Positions 1 to 8,076 of a stretch of DNA of 64,000 nucleotides are shown one piece after another; within the stretch, counting starts at the first letter, position 1, and each line of letters opens with the position of its first letter. Made by a program: the position numbers and the translations under genes. The notes under the pieces were generated by a model. That model was not told the origin of the DNA, did not search any database, and saw only the letters and a program-made list of their open reading frames with translations. Source of the stretch: Streptomyces sp. NRRL F-5123 (lineage in GTDB: Bacteria > Actinomycetota > Actinomycetes > Streptomycetales > Streptomycetaceae); assembly GCF_000721495.1 (NCBI RefSeq), contig NZ_JOHY01000058.1, positions 22,079 through 86,078 of the forward strand, written 5' to 3'.

Positions 1-429
1 GACACCGGCCGGCGCACCGTCGCCACCTGGCTGGCGGCCCGGCTGGCGCCGGACGGCCGCGTCCCGGTACCGCCCGGCGAGCGGTTCCGCCGCGCGCGGG
101 TCGCGCCGCCCCGCCGGCCGCCGGCCGCGCCGCCCCGGCGTACGCCCGCGGTGGCGGTGCCGGCCGTGCGCAGGGCCCCGATCGTCCCCGCGCCGCCCGC
201 TCGCCGTCCCCAGGACGCGGCGCCCGGTGACACGGGGGTGCTCATCCGGAGCGCGGCACGGCTGCTGGGCGTGCCCCCCGAGCACATCGACGAACGCCGC
301 CCCCTGCGTGACTACGGCCTGGACTCCCTGATGGCACTTCAGCTCCGGGCCGAACTGCGCGGACACGGGATCGAGATCACGCCGAGCCGGCTGGTGGGCG
401 CGGAAAGCCCCGCACAGCTGACCAGGTGA
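1..429 (+). CDS. C-terminal end of a polyketide synthase (acyl carrier domain), 5' truncated by the window
   Basis: The reading frame is open from the first base, so only the last 142 residues are present. After a proline/arginine/alanine-rich linker (about residues 20-75) comes an acyl carrier domain whose phosphopantetheine site is visible as DYGLDSLMALQL; the Ser is the attachment residue that would carry the growing chain. The family context is a type I polyketide synthase or a related carrier-protein megasynthase; the ACP is the last domain and no thioesterase follows, so release would need a separate enzyme. A strong hairpin follows within 20 bases. Which kind of synthase this is cannot be decided without upstream sequence. 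Confidence 0.8.
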   Translation, partial: DTGRRTVATWLAARLAPDGRVPVPPGERFRRARVAPPRRPPAAPPRRTPAVAVPAVRRAPIVPAPPARRPQDAAPGDTGVLIRSAARLLGVPPEHIDERRPLRDYGLDSLMALQLRAELRGHGIEITPSRLVGAESPAQLTR

Positions 430-444
430 CCCGCCGTTGAGCGA

Positions 445-485
445 CCCGGCCGGCCGACGGGGCCGCCTTCCCGCGGCCGGCCGGG
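445..485 (+). terminator. Hairpin terminator after the PKS gene
   Basis: A perfect 12-base stem (CCCGGCCGGCCG pairing with CGGCCGGCCGGG) with a 17-base loop starts 15 bases after the stop codon. There is no U-tract, which is usual for Streptomyces terminators. Confidence 0.6.
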
Positions 486-549
486 CCAACGGCCGTACAC
501 GTACGGCGTCCGGACATCGTCGATCATGAACTCGCAGGCATTCATGCAC

Positions 550-571
550 TGTGGTACAACTATTTATCACA
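550..571. promoter_or_regulatory. Candidate TetR operator
   Basis: Imperfect inverted repeat TGTGGTA-N8-TATCACA (6 of 7 arm positions match) lies in an unusually AT-rich patch 92 bases upstream of the TetR start at 663. Position and arm length suit an autorepression site. A second dyad, GCCGTAC-AC-GTACGGC at 492-507, lies further upstream. Confidence 0.45.
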
Positions 572-662
572 GGTAACCGACGATGGGTCTGGCGAAGGCT
601 GGCTTCACCGGGCGCGGCAGGCGCGAAGGCGACAGGCGGCCCCCGCCGGAGCAGGAGCAGAC

Positions 663-1289
663 ATGACCGACCCCTTCGACGCGCCATCACCACCTGTTGG
701 GCGTCGCGAGCGGAACAAGCTGAGGGTCAAGAACCGGCTGTACGACGCTGCGTTGAGGCTGTTCGTGGAGAAGGGGTACGAGCAGACCTCCGTCGACGAG
801 ATCGCGGAGGAGGCCGACGTGGCCCGCCGCACCTTCTTCAACTACTACCAGCGCAAGGAAGACCTGATCGACGCCTGGGGCGAGCGCCGCAGGTCGCACC
901 TGGAAGCCCGCCTCCAGGAGCCGGACGGCGCCTCCCCGCGCTCCGTCCAGCTGTCACTGGAACGCTGTATGAACGTCCTGGCCGACGTCAACGAGAGCGA
1001 GCGCGGACTGACGCGGGTGATGCTCTCGGCGTGGGTCAAGGCAGGCCGCCCCATGGACGAGGAGCCCTTCGCGGCCCACATATTCAGCGACATCCTGGAA
1101 GAGGCCAAGCGGCGCGGCGAGATCCCGGAGAAGGTGAACACCCGGGGCGCCGGCTACCTCCTCCGCGACGGCTACCTCGGCGTCCTCTACCGCTGGTCCC
1201 GCCCCGGCGACAAGCCGCTCGACCTGCAGGCGGAACTCCTCCTCGTGTGCGACCTGGTGCTGCACGGCATGACCGCACGCCAGGGCTGA
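663..1289 (+). CDS. TetR family transcriptional regulator
   Basis: A 208-residue protein, a normal length for the family. The N-terminal helix-turn-helix is clear: RNKLRVKNRLYDAALRLF, then TSVDEIAEEADVARRTFFNYY, where the recognition helix ends in the FFNYY motif typical of TetR. The C-terminal half (about 75-208) is a helical ligand-binding domain with no recognisable ligand signature. The ATG is preceded by AGGAG six bases upstream, which fixes the start. It follows a PKS gene terminator and has a palindrome upstream, so it is probably self-regulated; its other target may be the oxygenase gene that starts 114 bases downstream or a transporter outside the window. Confidence 0.9.
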   Translation: MTDPFDAPSPPVGRRERNKLRVKNRLYDAALRLFVEKGYEQTSVDEIAEEADVARRTFFNYYQRKEDLIDAWGERRRSHLEARLQEPDGASPRSVQLSLERCMNVLADVNESERGLTRVMLSAWVKAGRPMDEEPFAAHIFSDILEEAKRRGEIPEKVNTRGAGYLLRDGYLGVLYRWSRPGDKPLDLQAELLLVCDLVLHGMTARQG

Positions 1290-1403
1290 GATCCGGAGCG
1301 CGGGTACGGCTCTCCGTACGGCGCTCCGGCCTGCCCGTCCCTACGGTGACGGAACCGGCAGCCGGACCCCCGGCTGCGCCCTCACACGACACGGGACGGC
1401 ACC

Positions 1404-2024
1404 ATGCTGAACACGAACGCGGCCTTCTCCCGGCCACAGAGCGGGATCGGGGCCCACATCGCGGAGGACCTCATCTCCCCCCGGGACATCGCGCGGCTGG
1501 AGGAGGAATTCCCCGCCGCGGAGCTCTTCCAGCACGTCGTCGTGGACACCCCCCTCAAGCATTTCCAGCTGAGCTCGCTGTGGCTGCACCGCGACGGCGC
1601 ACACCTGACCACGGCCGAGCACCTGACACCCCTGTGGGCCGGACTGCTCGACGAGCTGACAGGGCCGGACCTGCTCAAACGCCTCGGCGAGGTCACCGAC
1701 ATGGACCTCACGTGCTACCCGCGCGACATCGGGCTGTTCACCCACGCCCCCGGTGAACTCATCTCCCCGCACCACGACGAGCCGGAGAAGGCCCTCACCG
1801 TGGTCCTCTACTTCAACGCGAAGTGGCCGGCCGGCGGCGGCGGGCACTTCGAGGTGCGTGCCTCGCACCACCCCACGCACCCGCCGGCGCGCTCCCTGCC
1901 CCCGGCGGCCGGCACGATCATCGCCTTCGACTCCTCCGTCTGGCACGCCACCTCCCCGGTGACCGCCGACCGGACCCTGCGCGCCGCGGTCCTCGAATTC
2001 TGGCGCACCCGCCCCCAGCGGTGA
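1404..2024 (+). CDS. 2-oxoglutarate/Fe(II)-dependent dioxygenase-like protein (prolyl 4-hydroxylase type)
   Basis: A 206-residue protein with the jelly-roll oxygenase signature: an HxD iron-binding pair at His123-x-Asp125 (SPHHDEPEKAL), the distal iron His at 181 (VWHATSPV) and a following Arg (about 190) that would bind the 2-oxoglutarate carboxylate. The region between carries the usual beta-strand pattern (LTVVLYFNAKW). Such enzymes hydroxylate or otherwise oxidise a peptide or small-molecule substrate using O2 and 2-oxoglutarate. Next to a PKS end it could be a tailoring enzyme, but no substrate signature is visible. The ribosome binding site is weak. A terminator hairpin follows the stop. 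Confidence 0.8.
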   Translation: MLNTNAAFSRPQSGIGAHIAEDLISPRDIARLEEEFPAAELFQHVVVDTPLKHFQLSSLWLHRDGAHLTTAEHLTPLWAGLLDELTGPDLLKRLGEVTDMDLTCYPRDIGLFTHAPGELISPHHDEPEKALTVVLYFNAKWPAGGGGHFEVRASHHPTHPPARSLPPAAGTIIAFDSSVWHATSPVTADRTLRAAVLEFWRTRPQR

Positions 2025-2041
2025 CCTCCGAGCCCCGCTGA

Positions 2042-2085
2042 CCCCGTCCGGTCAGGCGCCGCCGACGGCGCCGGCTCGGACGGGG
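2042..2085 (+). terminator. Terminator after the oxygenase gene
   Basis: Nested hairpin: outer stem CCCCGTCCG/CGGACGGGG (9 bp) enclosing an inner stem GGCGCCG/CGGCGCC, starting 18 bases after the stop codon. The space from here to the next recognisable coding remnant (2323) shows nothing I can name. Confidence 0.6.
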
Positions 2086-2322
2086 CCGGACTCCTCGAAA
2101 CCGCGGCAGTGCCCAGCTGGTTCAACCGGCTTGCTCGACGCGCGGCGGCATCGACCCACGCCGTCGCCGATTCGCGGGTGTGACTCCACCGGGTCGACTG
2201 CACCCTGCCTACGCCGGACGCCGCACCACGGAAGGATTTCACTGCCCGTGGACGTCGAGAGGCCCGGCTGTGGCGTCCCTCCGGGTGCGGAGGGACGCCA
2301 CGGCCGGGCGGGGGCCCGGGTG

Positions 2323-2730
2323 TCACCTCAGGTGTGCGGCGATCGCCTCCGGCGAGGGGCTGCCCAGCCGGGCGGCCCGGCCGAGGAGCGGCCGCAGCCG
2401 TGCCCCGAGGCTCCAGGACGCGCCACCGTATGCGGACAGCAGGGCGCACGAGGCGAAGACGTAGCCGGCCGTCACCCCGGTGTCGGTGATGCCGGACTCC
2501 GTCCAGGGCAGTCCGAACGCCTCGGCCGACGACCGGACGCCGAGCGCGTACAGGGCGCTGCCGACGAAGCACGGATTGCTCGGCACTCCGAAGACCGGGC
2601 CGAAGGCGATGCATGTCCCCACCACGGCGGTGCCGACCGCGAACGCCCCCGGGCGGGAGGTCCCCACCGAGTGCCACATGCCGATCCGCTGGTGAAGGAC
2701 CGGAGTGTGCACCGTTTCGGCCGCGCCCAA
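2323..2730 (-). pseudogene. Possible remnant of a small membrane protein
   Basis: An open frame of 135 codons with two or three hydrophobic segments (AFAVGTAVVGTCIAFGPVFG, then around VFASCALLSAYGG). The only start codon near its beginning is TTG with no ribosome binding site, and an in-frame stop lies about 17 codons further upstream. I do not recognise the family. It sits directly beside an IS3 transposase tail, so I read it as the surviving part of a disrupted gene rather than a working one, but a short real membrane protein cannot be excluded. Confidence 0.3.
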
Positions 2731-2872
2731 TTCGTCGTCGAGCGTTTTGCCGTGGATGAAACCCGGCAGTCATTTGAACGAGGCGTCGATGGCCCGGAAG
2801 CCGAAGCCGCCACGCACCTGGGGGACCGCGGCCGGGAACGGATCGCCGTAGACCCCGACCGCGCAGCCGTCG

Positions 2873-2980
2873 TTGGAGGCGGAGAACGAGGCCCTGCGTC
2901 GCAAGGTCCGCGAGCTGGAGGAGGAGCGCGACGTCCTGCGCCCGGCGGCCAAGTATTCCGCGGGCGGGACGCGCTGGTGA
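2873..2980 (+). pseudogene. C-terminal tail of an IS3-family OrfA transposase
   Basis: Thirty-five codons plus stop read LEAENEALRRKVRELEEER and then DVLRPAAKYSAGGTRW. This is the coiled-coil leucine zipper and end of IS3-type OrfA proteins, which normally close with a KxFAGETRW-like motif. The HTH part is missing upstream and no OrfB frame follows, so only the scar of an insertion sequence remains. It lies between a disrupted membrane gene and a truncated Hint/toxin gene. Confidence 0.65.
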
Positions 2981-3080
2981 GGAGCCTTAATGCAACTACT
3001 GCCTGTCGGGGCACTCGTCAGGACGAGCGACGGCTGAACCCGCACGTTCCGCAGCGCCGGAGCGCCCTCGCGCGAAGAGG

Positions 3081-3892
3081 GCCTGTTCCCCCGGCGGCTG
3101 CACCGCGAACAGCTTCGCCGAAGGCACCGAGGTGCTGATGGCGGACGGTACCCGCAAGGCGATCGAGGACGTGCGGGTCGGCGACCGGGGGGCCGCCACC
3201 GATCCGGTCGACGGGCGGACCGTCGCGGAACCGGTCACCGCGCTGGTCAGGGGCGACGGCGACAAGGACGTCACCGACGTCACTGTCGCCGGCCAGACCG
3301 TCACCGCGACCGACGGCCATCCTTTCCGGGTGCCGGACACCGGGGCGTGAACCGACGCGGGAAGCCTGGAGTCCGGTGACTGGCTGCGGACCAGCTCCGG
3401 CACATGGGTGCGGGTCACGGCGTACGGCACTGCAACAAGCCCCAGACCGTTTACAACCTCACGGTCGACGGTACGCACACGTACTACGTGCTCGCGGGGC
3501 CGACGTCGCTGCTCGTCCACAACTGCCCGCCGTACGACTACGGGAAGTACCCGGAGTACCACTGGTGGCAGTACGGGCGGCGCAAGTGGCCGGAGCCGAA
3601 CGGCACACTGCGCGACCTGAAGGGGCTCGCGACGGACGATGTGAACAATTCGCTCGAGAGCAAGGAGAAGCAGGCCCTGATGAAGAAGCTCCGCAAGAAA
3701 CCGTACCGGGTCGTGAAGGCGCTCAACCGGCCGCGGAACGGCGTCCACGCGAGGGTCAAGGAGTACAAGCCGGCGACGGACGAGGGCAATCACAGGGTCT
3801 GGATGCTGCAGCAGTTGATGGAGGAAGGTCTGCTACCCGAGGACACGCCGATCTACGTCCACCAGATCCAGCGGTGGCAGGGGAGGCGGTGA
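3081..3892 (+). pseudogene. Orphan Hint (pretoxin) domain with C-terminal toxin-like domain, broken by a stop and a frameshift
   Basis: The frame gives Cys-TANSFAEGTEVLMADGT, the N-terminal catalytic block of Hint/pretoxin domains, with the nucleophile Cys codon at 3099. The TxxHPF block follows (TDGHPFRV, near 3310-3330). An in-frame TGA at 3348-3350 replaces what should be Trp; the frame then continues as TDAGSLESGDWLRTSSGTW. A frameshift near 3425-3445 moves it to the frame holding TVYNLTVDGTHTYYV and the terminal LLVHNC (His-Asn-Cys, ending at 3526). After this autocleavage point come 121 residues, basic and rich in Trp/Tyr at the start, that I do not recognise. In polymorphic toxin systems this position is the released toxin. 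The RHS or secretion part that should precede Hint is absent, so the gene is a decayed 3' cassette. Confidence 0.7.
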
Positions 3893-4701
3893 TGCCGGAC
3901 ACCGAGCCGCCGCCCGACTGGAGCAGGTGCGTCGGGGTGGCGATGAAGTGGGCCCCGCTGGCCGTCCGCGGCAAGGTGCGGCACGGCATCGGCCCGGAGG
4001 AGGCGGAGGCGCTGGGCTGCGAACCCGGCTTCCCCGAGGCCGTGCGGTACGCGGTCGAGGTGGCGCGGGCCGGGCACTTCCTCCGGTACGCCCAGTGGCG
4101 CACCCGGTGGCCGACCCGCGTCGGCCGCGACATCAGTGACCAGGAGCTCTACGCCTGGGCCTGGCACACGTCCGGCAGCTGGGGCAGGCACTGGCTGGAG
4201 GAGTGCGCCGCGGGTGCCGGGGTACGCGACGCGGCCGGGTGCCTCCAGCAGTGCGTGCGCGATCTGCGCGGCGGCCCGCGGGAGCCGGTCCTCGCCGCTC
4301 TCGCACGCCGCAGCACCGCCGCGATGGCCACGGACACCGATGACCTGCCCCGGTACTTCCCGGGGACGGCGTCCCTCAACGAGGCGCTGTGGCTGCTCGC
4401 CATGCGCCACGCGGCCCGCCTCGCCCCCGACGCGGACGAGCGGACCAGGGCCCTCGCGTACGCCACCGCCGACTTCGCCGACAACCTGGCCTACCTCCAC
4501 CACGCCCCGCCCCTGGCCGCGGGCGTCCTGGTCCGCTGGCCGATGCGGTACGCGTGGCGGGTGGCCGGGCCGGACGGCCGCGGCTGGGCCCTCGCCCACG
4601 CCGAGAGGCTCGGCCGCCGCGGCACGCTCCAACGGGTGATCCTGCACCGGCTCGTCCCAACGGACCTGGGGGACGGGGAGCCCGCGGAGGGGACGCGGTG
4701 A
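3892..4701 (+). CDS. Putative immunity protein for the Hint-linked toxin domain
   Basis: A 269-residue protein whose ATG overlaps the stop of the toxin frame (ATGA), the tight spacing typical of toxin/immunity pairs. It starts MPDTEPPPDWSRCVG and appears soluble and helical, with no signal peptide or membrane segment. Short Trp-rich stretches (YAWAWHTSGSWGRHWLEE) and acidic patches are visible. I recognise no named domain; the immunity role is inferred only from position. Unlike the partner gene it has no internal stop, so it may still be made. The 3' end overlaps a GTG that opens a frame running into the broken MFS gene. Confidence 0.5.
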   Translation: MPDTEPPPDWSRCVGVAMKWAPLAVRGKVRHGIGPEEAEALGCEPGFPEAVRYAVEVARAGHFLRYAQWRTRWPTRVGRDISDQELYAWAWHTSGSWGRHWLEECAAGAGVRDAAGCLQQCVRDLRGGPREPVLAALARRSTAAMATDTDDLPRYFPGTASLNEALWLLAMRHAARLAPDADERTRALAYATADFADNLAYLHHAPPLAAGVLVRWPMRYAWRVAGPDGRGWALAHAERLGRRGTLQRVILHRLVPTDLGDGEPAEGTR

Positions 4702-4839
4702 GCGCGCCGACGGATGAGGGTACGGAGCTGCGCCCGCCGGGCGGCGCGGGGCAGACCGGAGGAGGCGCAGGCGGCGACGGCGTCGTCCGTACGGGGTGGC
4801 GGGTCGGGCGGCGCGGGGTTGTCGGGGCGCCGAACTCCG

Positions 4840-5748
4840 CAGTCCTGGTGGGCGCCCGGGCACTGGGCGGCATCGCGGTAGGCGGCTTCTGGGCTGCCGC
4901 CGGCGGTCCGGCCGTGCGGCTCGCCGCCCCCGTCGGACGTACCGCGTGCCACTGCGGTCATTTTCGGCGGCGTGGGAGCCGCGAACGTGTTGGGTGTCCC
5001 GCTCGGCACCCTGGCCGGCAACCTCACCGGCCGGCGCATCGCCTTCTCCTCGCTGAGCGCCCTGGCGCTCGTCGTGCTCGTCGCCCTGCCGGCGGTGCTG
5101 CCGGGGCTGACCGCCTCGCGGGCCATCCGGCCGAAGCTGCTGATGGAGCAGTTCCGCAACCCGGGTGTGCGCATCGGCATCATCGCGACGGCGCTCCTCG
5201 TGTTCGGGCACTTCGCCGCCTGCACGTTCGTGAGACCGGCGCTGCAGAGGCTGTGGGGGATCGACGAGCGCTACGTCGGTCCGCTGCTGTTCGGGTTCGG
5301 TGTGGCCGGCGTGATCGGCAACTTCGCCGCCGGTGCGGCGCTCTCCCGCCGGGTGCACCGGACCGTGCTGATCATCTCCGTGGCCCTCGCGGTCGAGATG
5401 CCTCTCTTCCTGCTGCCGGGCCGGACCGTGGTCGGCGCCGCCATACTGACCACCGTCCGGGGTCTGTCCTACGGCGGTGTGTCCGTGGGCCTCAAGACCT
5501 GGATGATCAAGGCTGCCCCGCGGGCGGTGGAAGCGGCTTCCTCGCTGTGGGTGGCGGTGTTCAACCTGGCCATCGGCCTCGGCGCGCTGGTCGGCGGCGT
5601 CGTCGTCGGCATGCCCACCTTCCAGGGCGTGCTGTGGCTCGGCGGCGCCTGCGCCCTGCTCACCGCCCTTGGCGATATGCGCTGCCCGCAGAGGCGCCTT
5701 GGACTGACCGAGTCAGGGCCCAGTGGGGCACGTAGCCACAGGGCGTAG
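4840..5748 (+). pseudogene. MFS transporter, N-terminally truncated and frameshifted
   Basis: Two frames together encode a sugar/drug efflux type MFS protein. The first (from about 4840) gives LVGARALGGIAVGGFW, the usual TM3-TM4 motif. Near 4920-4940 the reading moves by one base, and the remainder gives AANVLGVPLGTLAGNLTGRR through the second six-helix bundle to 5748. The first two or three transmembrane helices (about 80 residues) are missing. A GTG at 4698 overlapping the upstream immunity-like gene opens into the first frame, but its first 45 codons look like random low-complexity sequence. The remaining transporter cannot be functional as it stands unless the frameshift is a sequencing error. 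Confidence 0.7.
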
Positions 5749-5912
5749 GCCGGCGTGCAGCCGCCGTACCGCCGGCGGCACGCCGGCCAGCGTCGCAGTG
5801 TGTCGGGCTCCAGCAGATTCGCGCCGCCGCGAACCCCGGGATCGCACAGAGGCATTGGACGTCCGTTGCCCCTGTCGTCGCACGTTCGTGTGACGACCGG
5901 CCGGAGGTACTA

Positions 5913-5985
5913 GGGCCTGTTTCGAAAGTCCCGTCTGCCCGGAGGGGTCTGGCACGCACGCTTGCTGCGTTGTCGGTCGTCAGCG
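5913..5985. mobile_element. Probable insertion-sequence end (scar)
   Basis: The sequence beginning GGGCCTGTTTCGAAAGTCCC and running to GCTGCGTTGTCGGTCGTC resembles terminal sequences of Streptomyces insertion elements that recur as non-coding scars. It abuts the prematurely ending LysE gene, so the element may have removed that gene's 3' end. Family assignment is from memory and is not firm. Confidence 0.35.
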
Positions 5986-6519
5986 CAGCCCGCTGCGCTT
6001 TCCTCCCAGGGTCCAAGCGGCGAGCCAGAGCGCTATCAGCAGCGCGTGGGCGGTGGCCAGTATCAGGATCTGGCCGCCGAAGGGCTGGTGGGGTGCGATG
6101 AACTGGGGGACGAGGGTCAGGTAGATGGCGGCCGCTTTCGGGTTGAGGACGTTGGCGAGCAAGGCCTGGGCGTAGACGGAGTCAACGCGCTTCGGGAAGC
6201 GTTGCCGGTGGGGGGCGGGTGTCGCGTTCGGTGTGGCTGACCGCCATGTCCATATGCCCAGGCCGATGAGGTAGACGGCACCGATGACCTTGACGGCGGT
6301 GAAGGCCAGGCTGCAGTGCATGACCAGGGCTGACAGGCCGGCTGTGGCGAGAGTGGCGTGGATGTACAGGCCGGTGACTGTGCCGAGGATGACGGGAGGA
6401 GCCTGACGGCGGCCGCTGTCGGTGACGTGTTGGATCAGCAGGGCCAAGCTGGCTCCGGGCGTGGCGATCAGGGGAAGGACCGCCGCCAGGAACCCGGCGA
6501 CGGCGTAGGGGTGGACCAT
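5980..6519 (-). CDS. LysE/RhtB family amino-acid exporter, shortened at the C-terminus
   Basis: A 179-residue membrane protein. LysE/RhtB proteins export amino acids or analogues and usually have 205-210 residues with six helices. Visible are the N-terminal TPGASLALLIQH motif, the conserved NPKAAAIYLTLVPQF segment, and hydrophobic stretches at about 8-28, 45-68, 75-95, 120-145 and 150-172. The end (WTLGGKRSGLR) lacks the final helix, and the stop codon falls where an IS-like scar begins, so the gene was probably truncated. The start has GGAGG upstream. It lies 28 bases downstream of the phosphoesterase gene on the same strand and probably shares its promoter, opposite the CGNR regulator. Confidence 0.75.
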   Translation of the reverse strand: MVHPYAVAGFLAAVLPLIATPGASLALLIQHVTDSGRRQAPPVILGTVTGLYIHATLATAGLSALVMHCSLAFTAVKVIGAVYLIGLGIWTWRSATPNATPAPHRQRFPKRVDSVYAQALLANVLNPKAAAIYLTLVPQFIAPHQPFGGQILILATAHALLIALWLAAWTLGGKRSGLR

Positions 6520-6547
6520 GATGCCTCCGGATCGTGCGAGCGGGGGA

Positions 6548-7288
6548 TCACAGGACGACGCGGTAGTGGGTCGTCAGGCGCCGGTCGTCGGACAGGATGT
6601 GGAACGCGAGGCCGGGCGGCTGGTCGCGGTCTGCGGCCTTGTCGCCCTCCCAGGGCATGCGCAGGGTCCAGGTGATGGCCGGTCCGACGATCAGCGGACG
6701 CGCGGAGAAGGTCGAGGCGGCCGCGGTGTGGGCGTGGCCCGTGAGGACGGCGGCGACCTGCGGGTGCGCGTCGAGCAGGTCGGCCAGTCGTCCGGGCTCT
6801 TCGAGCATGCCGGAGTCGGGCAGGGGGTGATGGAGCTCGACCGGCGGCTGGTGGAAGGCGATCAGTGCGGCGGCGTCCTGTGGCAGCGCGGTGAGGGTGG
6901 TGTCGATCCAGGCGAGCGTTTGGGCGTCGAGGCGTCCCTCGTCGCGGCCCGGGATGGTGGAGTCGCACATCAGGATGGTGGTGCCGGCGATGTCGTGGGC
7001 CCGATTGACGGGGCCGTGGTCGGGCGCCTCTCCGAGCAGGGCCTTGCGGTAGGCCGGTCGCGCGTCGTGGTTTCCGGGGCACGTGAGCACGGGGAAGGGG
7101 GCGGTCAGGATCTGAGCCGCTTCCTCGTACTCGGCCTCCTCGCCGTGATCGGCGATGTCCCCGGTGACCAGGAGCGCGTCGACCGGGCGGGGCAGGGCTC
7201 GCAAGTAGTCCATGACGCGGGTGGCGCGTCGGGTTGCCCTCTCGCTGCCGTCCAGGTGCAGGTCGCTGATCTGTGCAAGCAGCGTCAT
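6548..7288 (-). CDS. Metallophosphoesterase (CpdA-like cyclic nucleotide phosphodiesterase family)
   Basis: A 246-residue cytosolic enzyme with all five calcineurin-type metal motifs: DLHL (Asp9, His11), GDIADH, GNHDAR, the FHQPP motif, and GHAHT near residue 190. The arrangement and length match the class III cyclic-AMP phosphodiesterase/CpdA family, which hydrolyses phosphodiesters with two metal ions; the actual substrate is unknown. GGAGG lies 10 bases upstream of the ATG. It is the first gene of a two-gene unit with the LysE exporter, transcribed away from the CGNR regulator across a palindromic operator. Confidence 0.85.
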   Translation of the reverse strand: MTLLAQISDLHLDGSERATRRATRVMDYLRALPRPVDALLVTGDIADHGEEAEYEEAAQILTAPFPVLTCPGNHDARPAYRKALLGEAPDHGPVNRAHDIAGTTILMCDSTIPGRDEGRLDAQTLAWIDTTLTALPQDAAALIAFHQPPVELHHPLPDSGMLEEPGRLADLLDAHPQVAAVLTGHAHTAAASTFSARPLIVGPAITWTLRMPWEGDKAADRDQPPGLAFHILSDDRRLTTHYRVVL

Positions 7289-7358
7289 TTCGCAGTCGCC
7301 TCCGATGGCGGGCCCAGCCGCCGTCCTGTGTCAGGGCAGGTGTCCCCACCCGCTCTGT

Positions 7359-7386
7359 CTAACGGAAGTTTCCATTTTTCCGTTAG
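7359..7386. promoter_or_regulatory. Palindromic operator between the phosphoesterase and CGNR genes
   Basis: Perfect inverted repeat CTAACGGAA (7359-7367) and TTCCGTTAG (7378-7386) with a 10-base AT-rich spacer, in a 110-base divergent intergenic region. Arm-centre distance is close to two helical turns. It most likely binds the adjacent CGNR regulator and controls both directions. Confidence 0.6.
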
Positions 7387-7398
7387 GGACCTTACGGT

Positions 7399-8076
7399 GT
7401 GCCCAGGGATGTGATCAAGTGGTTGGCGACCGGGCACCGAGATGGAAGGGGATGCCCTGTGGAGCGCTGGCTGGCACTGGAACTGGCGAGCACGATTCGC
7501 CACGACGGAGACGGTGGCGTCGCCGACGACCTCGCCACGGTCAAGGGGACAACGCACTGGATCCACGAGCAGGAGGATCTGCTGGCCGACCACGTTCCGG
7601 CTGGAGAACTCGCAGCGGATGAAAGCCTCAGGCTCGGGATCATCGAGCTCCGGCAGGCTGTCCGGGCCCTGTTCGCCCGGGCGGTCAGTCCCGCTCCTCC
7701 CAGCCCGGCGGACGCCCATCGCCTGATGACTGCCGACCAGGCAATGGCCCGCCTCAACACGGCTGCCGCGCGGGAACTGGTCGCCCCGCAGATCGACTGG
7801 CCGGCCGGAGGAGTCCCTACCGCCCGACTGCTGTCCGCGGAAAACGATCCGCACGTTCGGCTTGTCGCGACCCTGGCCCGAGCCGCCATCGACTTTCTCG
7901 GCGGCCCGCAGCGCACGCAGTTGCGATCCTGCACCGCGCCCCGCTGCGTCCGCTACTTCGTCAAGAGCCACGGGCGGCAGGAGTGGTGCAAGCCGTCGTG
8001 CGGAAACCGCGCCCGGGCAGCACGCCACTACAGGCGTCAGCGCACGGCAACCGATGGCGGTTCCGTCCCGTCATAA
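7399..8076 (+). CDS. CGNR zinc-finger transcriptional regulator (ABATE domain)
   Basis: A 225-residue protein. The N-terminal half, from WLALELASTIRHDGDG, matches the ABATE (putative ligand-binding) domain. The C-terminal zinc-finger helix motif is complete: CTAPRCVRYF, then WCKPSCGNRARAARHYRR, holding the Cys-Gly-Asn-Arg signature that names the family. These proteins are stress- or ligand-responsive DNA binders, often divergent from the gene they control. The GTG at 7399 starts 13 bases after the palindrome, so bound repressor would block its own promoter; an internal GTG at about 7459 (VERWLALEL) is an alternative start closer to the domain boundary. Confidence 0.85.
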   Translation: MPRDVIKWLATGHRDGRGCPVERWLALELASTIRHDGDGGVADDLATVKGTTHWIHEQEDLLADHVPAGELAADESLRLGIIELRQAVRALFARAVSPAPPSPADAHRLMTADQAMARLNTAAARELVAPQIDWPAGGVPTARLLSAENDPHVRLVATLARAAIDFLGGPQRTQLRSCTAPRCVRYFVKSHGRQEWCKPSCGNRARAARHYRRQRTATDGGSVPS

